Part shown: in pieces, positions 58,827-64,000 of the stretch | How positions within the stretch are numbered: position 1 is the first letter of the stretch | How the letters are laid out: each line of letters opens with the position of its first letter | NCBI RefSeq assembly: GCF_002140915.1 | Contig: NZ_NGKU01000001.1 | Coordinates: 1,992,738-2,056,737 of the forward strand | Direction of reading: 5' to 3' | Source: Candidatus Enterococcus testudinis | GTDB taxonomy: Bacteria; Bacillota; Bacilli; Lactobacillales; Enterococcaceae | Length of the DNA stretch: 64,000 bases | Position numbers and translations under genes: made by a program | The notes under the pieces: model-generated | Database searches by the model: none | The model's input: only the letters and a program-made list of their open reading frames with translations | Told to the model about the DNA's origin: nothing

Positions 58827-59477
58827 TTATTCAGTTTTGAAATAATAACGGGTCAATGCCAATGCATCATTTTCCATGATCAATTGACCATACTCAGAAA
58901 GCACTTCTGGTGTGACAGCAGTCCGCTGCGCAAATTCCATTAGATACGACAGTGCATTCTCGACTTCGATATCTGTGACTTCAGGATCTGTAAAACGCAG
59001 TTCGATGAAGTACTGATTGCCCATTTGATAGAGATTCGAGGCAACAGCTTCTAAGTACACCTCCGCTGCCAATTGAATCATATCCTCAAAATGAGCCAGC
59101 TCAAAAACAAACCGGGTACCGATTTCTTCAGGTTGCTCTGCTTCTTGTAATTGGGCTACCACGTGTTTCTTCAGCATGTCGGTAATATCTTCATGTTCAT
59201 TCTCTGACAAGTCATCAAAGTTTTCCATTGCTTCTGGCGGAAGATTTTTACTGATAAACAACTCTAAGCCATCACCTTTTGGTAAGACTTGGAATGTGAC
59301 TGCTTCGCTTCCTTTGAATTCTTCATCGATATCAACTTCTTCCAAAATACTATAAAAAAAGTTTTCAATTTCATTATGGTTACCTAGAAGGTCAAGAAAA
59401 GTGATGCCTCTCGCAGCTAAGTCTTCACTTTTGATCAATACACGAATAGTGTTCTCATTGATGTGTTCCATTTCCAT
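58827..59477 (-). CDS. mecA: ClpC adaptor protein MecA
   Basis: MecA brings substrates such as ComK or ComX and Spx to the ClpCP protease. The 216-residue protein has the N-terminal recognition domain (MEMEHINENTIRVLIKSEDL, then FFYSILEEVDIDEEF), an acidic linker (about 85-120) and the C-terminal ClpC-binding domain (YQMGNQYFIELRFTDPEVTD near 155). GAGGTGTAG lies upstream of the ATG. It follows spx by about 150 bases; its product also limits Spx. Confidence 0.95.
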   Translation of the reverse strand: MEMEHINENTIRVLIKSEDLAARGITFLDLLGNHNEIENFFYSILEEVDIDEEFKGSEAVTFQVLPKGDGLELFISKNLPPEAMENFDDLSENEHEDITDMLKKHVVAQLQEAEQPEEIGTRFVFELAHFEDMIQLAAEVYLEAVASNLYQMGNQYFIELRFTDPEVTDIEVENALSYLMEFAQRTAVTPEVLSEYGQLIMENDALALTRYYFKTE

Positions 59478-59583
59478 ATTAGCTACACCTCACTTTTGCT
59501 ACTACTATAGGTTCATTGTAGCGAAACCAGTTAAAAAGTAAAGAAAAAACGAATATTCGCTTAAGAAAAACGTAAATCCCTGC

Positions 59584-59612
59584 AAAAAAACCCGTTCGGC
59601 TTAGGAACGGGT
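59584..59612 (-). terminator. Terminator of spx
   Basis: ACCCGTTC and GAACGGGT (minus strand) pair around seven bases, followed by seven T. Confidence 0.93.
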
Positions 59613-59624
59613 CAAAAACTTGTT

Positions 59625-60023
59625 TTATAAGCCAGCCATCAATTGTGCGTGACGAAGTTCTAATTGACGAACATCTCTAGGTAAGAACCGGCGAATTTCA
59701 TCTTCATTGAAGCCTACTTGCAATCGTTTCTCATCAATCATGATGGGACGACGCAATAATCCAGGATTTTCTTGAACAAGGGTCAATAAATCTTTTAGGG
59801 GCAGGTCATCTAGATCCATATTCAACTTTTGGAATACTTTGGATCTGGTAGAAATAATTTCTTCGGTACCGTCTTCTGTCATCTGTAAGATGTCTTTCAG
59901 TTCAGAAATATTCAATGGTTCTGAAAAAATATTTCTTTCAACGAAAGGAATCTCATGCTCTTGTAACCACGCACGAGCTTTGCGACAAGACGTGCAACTT
60001 GGGGAAGTGTAAAGTGTCAACAA
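59625..60023 (-). CDS. spx: Transcriptional regulator Spx
   Basis: Spx is an ArsC-fold protein that binds the alpha subunit of RNA polymerase and reprogrammes transcription in thiol stress. The 132 residues have the redox CxxC at residues 10 and 13 ([15 protein letters not shown]), the RNA polymerase contact region [20 protein letters not shown] near 63, and [20 protein letters not shown] near 92. A TTG at 60023 is the start, as the frame fits the family (LTLYTSPS) and AAGGAGA lies nine bases upstream. Its degradation factors SpxH and MecA are coded nearby. Confidence 0.96.
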   Translation of the reverse strand: MLTLYTSPSCTSCRKARAWLQEHEIPFVERNIFSEPLNISELKDILQMTEDGTEEIISTRSKVFQKLNMDLDDLPLKDLLTLVQENPGLLRRPIMIDEKRLQVGFNEDEIRRFLPRDVRQLELRHAQLMAGL

Positions 60024-60714
60024 CGTGCATCTCTCCTTTTGAAAAAAAAGTTGATCGCAAGTCCTGTTCCCTTGCTTGATTTCAATTATACAGAAGAACT
60101 TTAAAAAAATCCAGTCTAAATCTCATATTTTTTAATAAAAGTCGAAAGTTATATTAAAAGAAAAACCCCAAAAACAAAAGGTTTCTCTACAAGTTCGAAA
60201 TATCAAATGAGAGAATTCAAATTTATTTTTAATATTACCCCTTTTATACAACAGTGTGTCAAAGGGGTATCAAGGTGATGACAGTTTGATAAATAATCGG
60301 GCTCAAATTAAGATACGTTTTTTAATTTTTTGCAAATGATTTACAACTGTAATTTCTTTATCAGCGATATAACGCGCATTTTTCACGGTTTTTTTTTTCA
60401 AGTAAAAAAGACGAAAAATGTCACTGAAATAACAAAAAACAATGACTTTTAAAAAAACTGTTATTTTTAAAACGACACGATCCCTCTCTCTAGGGTAACA
60501 GATTATTTTTTTTATGCAAATCACCTTCTAATGAAAAACTCTCTGTTTCATCCTACAAAAGAACGTTATCATGGGTACAAATTCAATTAAATAACACTTT
60601 TTTTCTTATAACAAAATAAAAAAACAGCCTATCTAACATGATAAGCTGCCATTTTCATTCACTATTTTTCATTTATCGTTTGTTCAAGCGAAGATGACGG
60701 AAGGAAAATCGCAA
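60024..60714. other. Gene-poor AT-rich region between spx and an ABC exporter
   Basis: This 690-base region has no convincing gene. A minus-strand TATAAT at 60086-60091 probably serves spx. A perfect 9-bp inverted repeat, TACCCCTTT and AAAGGGGTA, lies at 60236-60269. A 73-codon minus-strand frame at 60303-60524 (start near a GTG without a site; ending NHLQKIKKRILI) could be a decayed gene but has no clear signals. The rest is runs of A and T. A terminator for the ABC gene lies at 60618-60648. Confidence 0.6.
60618..60648 (-). terminator. Terminator of the ABC exporter gene
   Basis: CAGCTTATC and GATAGGCTG (minus strand, one G-U) form a 9-bp stem with a six-base loop, followed by seven T. Confidence 0.85.
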
Positions 60715-62433
60715 TCAACTTTTGGCAAACTGCGCATCATGCAAGCGGCGATAATGGCCATTCAACGCCATCAGTGTATCATGTGTCCCTTCTTCTAAAA
60801 TCCCTTGGTCACTCACAACAATAATTCTAGTGGCATGTTTGATCGTTGCCAACCGATGGGCAATGATCAGTGTCGTTCTGCCATCTGATAAGGCATTTAA
60901 AGACTCTTGGATGACTTGTTCGGTCTCAGTATCCAGTGCCGAAGTCGCTTCATCCAAAATCAGGATCGGCGGATTTTTCAAAAACATCCTAGCAATCGCT
61001 ACCCGTTGCTTTTGCCCGCCTGAAAGTTTGACGCCTCGTTCACCAATAACCGTATCCAGTCCATCACTCATCTGATCAATGACTTGTTCCAAATGGGCTA
61101 ATTTTACGGCTTGCAAGATGTCAGCTTCGGAGGCATTCAGTTTACCGTAAGCAATATTCTCACGAATCGTCCCCGGAAAAAGGAAAACGTCTTGCTGGAC
61201 AGTCCCGATTTGTCCTCTTAAAGAAGCCAATGTCATGTCTTGGATATTGATGCCATCAATGGTGATTTCCCCATCAGATACTTCATAAAATCTCGGCAGC
61301 AAGTTGCATAGTGTCGTTTTGCCAGAGCCACTCTGACCAACGAAAGCCACCGTTTCTCCTGCCGAAATCTGTAAATCAATATGATTCAAAACCTTCGTTG
61401 CATCTGCGTAGGCAAAAGAAACGTCTTGATAACGAATATCTCCTTTTAATTTTGTGACTGTCACAGCATTTTCTTTGTCCTGAATGGCTGGTTTTTTATC
61501 CAACTCTTCAGTCAAGCGACGAAACCCGGCGATCCCTTTTGGATAGCTTTCAATCATTGTGTTGACCTTTTCGATTGGTCGAACAAAGACATTAGACAAA
61601 AGAATAAATCCAACAAACTGCCCATTGGTCAATTCTCCTTGAATGACATAGTAAGCGCCAAAAATCAGCGCAAACAAGTTGATCAAACGGATCAAAAAGT
61701 AATTATAGGCAGAACTAATGGCCATGATTTTATAAAATCTGATTTTCGAACGACGGTACAGTTGACTAAGTCCATCAAAACGCTGATGTTCGAATGATTC
61801 ATTGGCAAAGGATTGCGTCACCCGAATGCCGCTGACAGAAGCCTCCACGCCAGCATTGAATTCACCTAAATTATCATAGATCTCGGTATTGACTTTGGTC
61901 ATTTTTTTGTTAAAAAAGACCAATGCAACAGTAATCAGCGGAATCAGCGCAAATGTAGCCACCGCTAATTGGACATGCATATTCAGCATTAAAATAAACG
62001 AACCAATCAACGTCATGATCGTGATAAAGACATCCTCCGGACCATGATGTGCGACTTCTGAGATTTCGAATAGATCAGTAGTCAAGCGGCTGATCAATTT
62101 GCCGGTTTTTTGATTGTCGTAGTACTCAAACGGCTGGGTCTGCAAATGACGAAACAACTCTTGGCGCATATCTGTTTCAATGTTGACCCCTAACTTATGC
62201 CCATAGAAAACCACTACATATTGCAAAATCGTATTAATGACATAAAAAAAGAATAGGCCTAAACAAGCCAAAATAATCAACCGGAAATTATTTTGCGGCA
62301 TAATTTGATCAATCACTCGATTGACTGCCACTGGAAACACCAATTCCAATAATCCGGCAAAGACGGCACATGTAAAGTCTAGTATAAACAGTGACCGATA
62401 TGGTCGATAATAACGAAAAAACCTTTTTAACAC
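60715..62433 (-). CDS. ABC exporter half-transporter (multidrug/lipid type)
   Basis: The 572-residue protein has six membrane helices (about 15-310) and an ATPase domain with Walker A GQSGSGKTT near 362, Q-loop TVQQDVFLFPG, signature LSGGQKQRVAIARMFL near 465, Walker B ILILDEATSALDT with catalytic Glu, and H-loop IIAHRLAT. All motifs are canonical, so a homodimer is likely. It is alone between a terminator and a HAD gene read in the other direction. A CodY-like sequence with three mismatches lies 60 bases before the start (62493-62507). The substrate is unknown. Confidence 0.9.
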   Translation of the reverse strand: MLKRFFRYYRPYRSLFILDFTCAVFAGLLELVFPVAVNRVIDQIMPQNNFRLIILACLGLFFFYVINTILQYVVVFYGHKLGVNIETDMRQELFRHLQTQPFEYYDNQKTGKLISRLTTDLFEISEVAHHGPEDVFITIMTLIGSFILMLNMHVQLAVATFALIPLITVALVFFNKKMTKVNTEIYDNLGEFNAGVEASVSGIRVTQSFANESFEHQRFDGLSQLYRRSKIRFYKIMAISSAYNYFLIRLINLFALIFGAYYVIQGELTNGQFVGFILLSNVFVRPIEKVNTMIESYPKGIAGFRRLTEELDKKPAIQDKENAVTVTKLKGDIRYQDVSFAYADATKVLNHIDLQISAGETVAFVGQSGSGKTTLCNLLPRFYEVSDGEITIDGINIQDMTLASLRGQIGTVQQDVFLFPGTIRENIAYGKLNASEADILQAVKLAHLEQVIDQMSDGLDTVIGERGVKLSGGQKQRVAIARMFLKNPPILILDEATSALDTETEQVIQESLNALSDGRTTLIIAHRLATIKHATRIIVVSDQGILEEGTHDTLMALNGHYRRLHDAQFAKS

Positions 62434-62677
62434 ATTTACCCCTCCTCCAATTCTTTCATTATAATGAAGAATGACCCAAAAGGCAAAATGAGAATTGTCT
62501 GAAATTGGGTAAAATTCACCATTATTGTGAAAGACCGTCAGTACACGGTTTGATTAAAACAGTAAAATAAACCTTTATTTATCAAGGTTTTTTCCCTTTT
62601 TTTATACAAAAAAATCATCTATGATATATACGAAAAACAAATGAAAGTTTTCATTAATTTTGAAAGGCGTGTCTTTT

Positions 62678-63412
62678 TTGATTTCTAGTATACTTTTTGA
62701 TGTGGATGATACTCTTTACGACCAGCAACAACCATTTCGACAAGCGATTATGACTTATTTTCCAGAGGTCCAAGGGCAACATATGACTCCTCTCTATCTA
62801 CGCTTTCGCGTCCATAGCGACGAACAATTTGGCAAAGTGTTAGCCAACGAATGGTCATTAGATCATTTTCGTCACTATCGCCTAAGCAGTGCGTTGACAG
62901 ATCTCGGCTATGCTTCTGTCTCTTTGCCACAAAGCCAACGATTCCAACATCTATATGAACAGCAGTTGGATGCGATCACGCTGCATCCAGCAATCAAAGA
63001 CACATTGGATCATTTAGCCACGTTGCCTATCAAACTTGGTATTATCACCAATGGACCCACTGCGCACCAGCAAAAGAAACTAGATCAATTGCAACTGACC
63101 AATTGGATCGATCCGGCACACATGATGATTTCACAAGCGACGGGTTACCAAAAACCAGAGTTAGAGATTTTCCAATTAGCAGCGTGTTCCTTTGACTTGC
63201 ATCCAGAAACCACCCTTTATATTGGGGATAATTTTGACAATGACGTGTTTGGTGCCAAACGTGCTGGTTGGCAAGCCATCTGGTTGAATCATCGCAAACG
63301 CACAGCCCCGCAAGGATTGACTTCTTTACCAGATAGAACCATCGATTGTTTTGAAGATCTACCTGCTGCCATCACAGATCTGTTATCGATGCCAGAAATG
63401 CAATATGCCTAA
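62678..63412 (+). CDS. HAD-superfamily hydrolase (YjjG/pyrimidine nucleotidase-like)
   Basis: The 244-residue phosphatase has the three HAD motifs: SILFDVDDTLYDQQQ (DxDxT) at the start, LGIITNGPTAHQQKK near 118, and the lysine in GYQKPELEIFQLAA followed by YIGDNFDNDVFGAKRAG near 175. A helical cap domain lies between motifs one and two. This set resembles YjjG and other subfamily I phosphatases acting on nucleotides or sugar phosphates; the substrate cannot be fixed. A TTG at 62678 with AAAGG upstream is the likely start; another TTG lies six codons before. Confidence 0.88.
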   Translation: MISSILFDVDDTLYDQQQPFRQAIMTYFPEVQGQHMTPLYLRFRVHSDEQFGKVLANEWSLDHFRHYRLSSALTDLGYASVSLPQSQRFQHLYEQQLDAITLHPAIKDTLDHLATLPIKLGIITNGPTAHQQKKLDQLQLTNWIDPAHMMISQATGYQKPELEIFQLAACSFDLHPETTLYIGDNFDNDVFGAKRAGWQAIWLNHRKRTAPQGLTSLPDRTIDCFEDLPAAITDLLSMPEMQYA

Positions 63413-63452
63413 AAAACGCAGGATGCCGGCCGGCATCCTGCGTTCTTTTTTT
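63411..63452. terminator. Bidirectional terminator between HAD gene and SNF2 gene
   Basis: AACGCAGGATGCCGG is followed directly by its exact reverse complement (63415-63444), a perfect 30-bp palindrome. A run of A precedes it and a run of T follows, so it works for both convergent genes. Confidence 0.95.
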
Positions 63453-64000
63453 ATCCATAAGCCTCTTCGCCGATACTCAAGATCAGACGAATATCTTCTT
63501 CTGTCATTTGCTGCAGTTGCGTTTCATTTCCTTGAATCACTTTTTGGAACAACTCTCGTTTTTCTTGCTGCAAAGCATCCATCCGCTCTTCAATCGTTCC
63601 TTCAGCAATCATTCGCCAGACTTCGACGACGCGTTGCTGACCGATCCTATGGGCGCGTCCTGCCGCTTGTTCTTCTACGGCTGGATTCCACCACAGATCA
63701 TACAAGATGACCGTATCCGCACCAGTCAAGTTCAAACCAGTGCCTCCTGCTTTCAATGAAATCAAGAAGACATCTTTCTCTCCACTGTTGAAAGCGTCCA
63801 CCATGGCCAAACGATCTTGCGGCGGTGTACTGCCGCGTAAATAAAAGGTTTCAAACCCTTCTTCGGCCAATTCCGTTTCAATCAGCGACAACATACTGGT
63901 AAACTGCGAAAACAACAACACCCGGCGGCCGTTTTCTTTCGCTGCTGTCAACAAATCTTTGACCTGTTCTAACTTACCAGAGGATCCTTCGTAGTCCTCA
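63451..64000 (-). CDS. SNF2-related DEAD-box helicase/ATPase, C-terminal part
   Basis: The 183 codons in the window are the C-terminal RecA-like lobe of a SNF2 family ATPase; the N-terminus lies past the right edge. Helicase motifs are FSQFTSMLSLIETELAEEG, then FLISLKAGGTGLNLTGADTV (motif V) and DLWWNPAVEEQAAGRAHRIG with QQRVVEVWRMIAEGTIEERM (motif VI and after). The open frame runs off the edge without a start codon. Firmicutes commonly code one large protein of this type with an SWIM zinc finger; its role is not settled. Confidence 0.93.
   Translation of the reverse strand, partial: EDYEGSSGKLEQVKDLLTAAKENGRRVLLFSQFTSMLSLIETELAEEGFETFYLRGSTPPQDRLAMVDAFNSGEKDVFLISLKAGGTGLNLTGADTVILYDLWWNPAVEEQAAGRAHRIGQQRVVEVWRMIAEGTIEERMDALQQEKRELFQKVIQGNETQLQQMTEEDIRLILSIGEEAYG

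Noticed and set aside
60303-60524. 73-codon minus-strand frame after spx
   Set aside because: It starts at a GTG without a ribosome-binding site, is rich in Lys/Ile/Phe as expected from random AT-rich DNA, and has no recognised domain.

Overview
The window reads as chromosomal DNA of a low-GC Gram-positive coccus of the Lactobacillales, most likely an Enterococcus. This is inferred from gene order and protein character, not from a database search. Pointers are the replication block rsmI-yabA-ricT-holB-darA-tmk-recR-yaaK-dnaX, the Spx/MecA/SpxH proteolysis neighbourhood, textbook CodY boxes, a preQ1-I riboswitch before queT, and an L10 leader before rplJ-rplL. No rRNA, tRNA, CRISPR array, prophage or intact insertion sequence was seen. 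Both edges cut genes: an ammonium transporter on the left and a SNF2-type helicase on the right.

Layout. 1-8 kb: amt under a perfect CodY box, then the replication and repair operon, all on the minus strand. 8-13.4 kb, plus strand: an SPFH / zinc-ribbon / TPM membrane-stress trio, then an ABC exporter with a small helix-turn-helix protein. 13.5-18.5 kb: ilvA, CodY-boxed ilvE, and a LytTR regulator with a degenerate receiver beside an ABC-2 transporter whose ATPase carries an in-frame TGA. 18.5-26 kb: a new 48-residue basic ORF, ribosomal proteins L7/L12, L10, L1 and L11, the two-subunit serine dehydratase, a DUF1576 membrane protein, then nusG, secE and rpmG. 26-35 kb: a c-di-AMP-type CBS/ACT protein, queT, two structured small RNAs, a lipid kinase, recD2, RNA-modification genes and cutC. 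35-38 kb: a RelBE-like toxin-antitoxin pair and a glycosyltransferase / phosphodiester glycosidase / membrane protein operon.

38.2-45.8 kb is a clearly more AT-rich accessory island. It has gene remnants at its left side, a lactococcin 972-type bacteriocin with its dedicated ABC transporter (minus strand), and on the plus strand an AgrC/ComD-like kinase, a LytTR regulator and a small secreted protein. The simplest reading is a regulated bacteriocin locus in which a secreted peptide may be the signal. Inside the island, at 39444-39481, lies an exact Nextera mate-pair junction adapter. That is laboratory sequence left in the assembly, so continuity there cannot be trusted.

45.9-64 kb returns to core-like DNA: a heterodimeric ABC exporter with a divergent AraC regulator, mgtE, rluD-type pseudouridine synthase, nadK and relQ (minus), a CYTH protein and spxH (plus), pepF, coiA, mecA and spx (minus), a gene-poor AT-rich stretch, a second ABC exporter, a HAD phosphatase and the SNF2 C-terminus. 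Several genes converge on stress signalling: c-di-AMP (darA, CBS/ACT protein), (p)ppGpp (relQ), CodY (amt, ilvE) and Spx turnover (spx, mecA, spxH).
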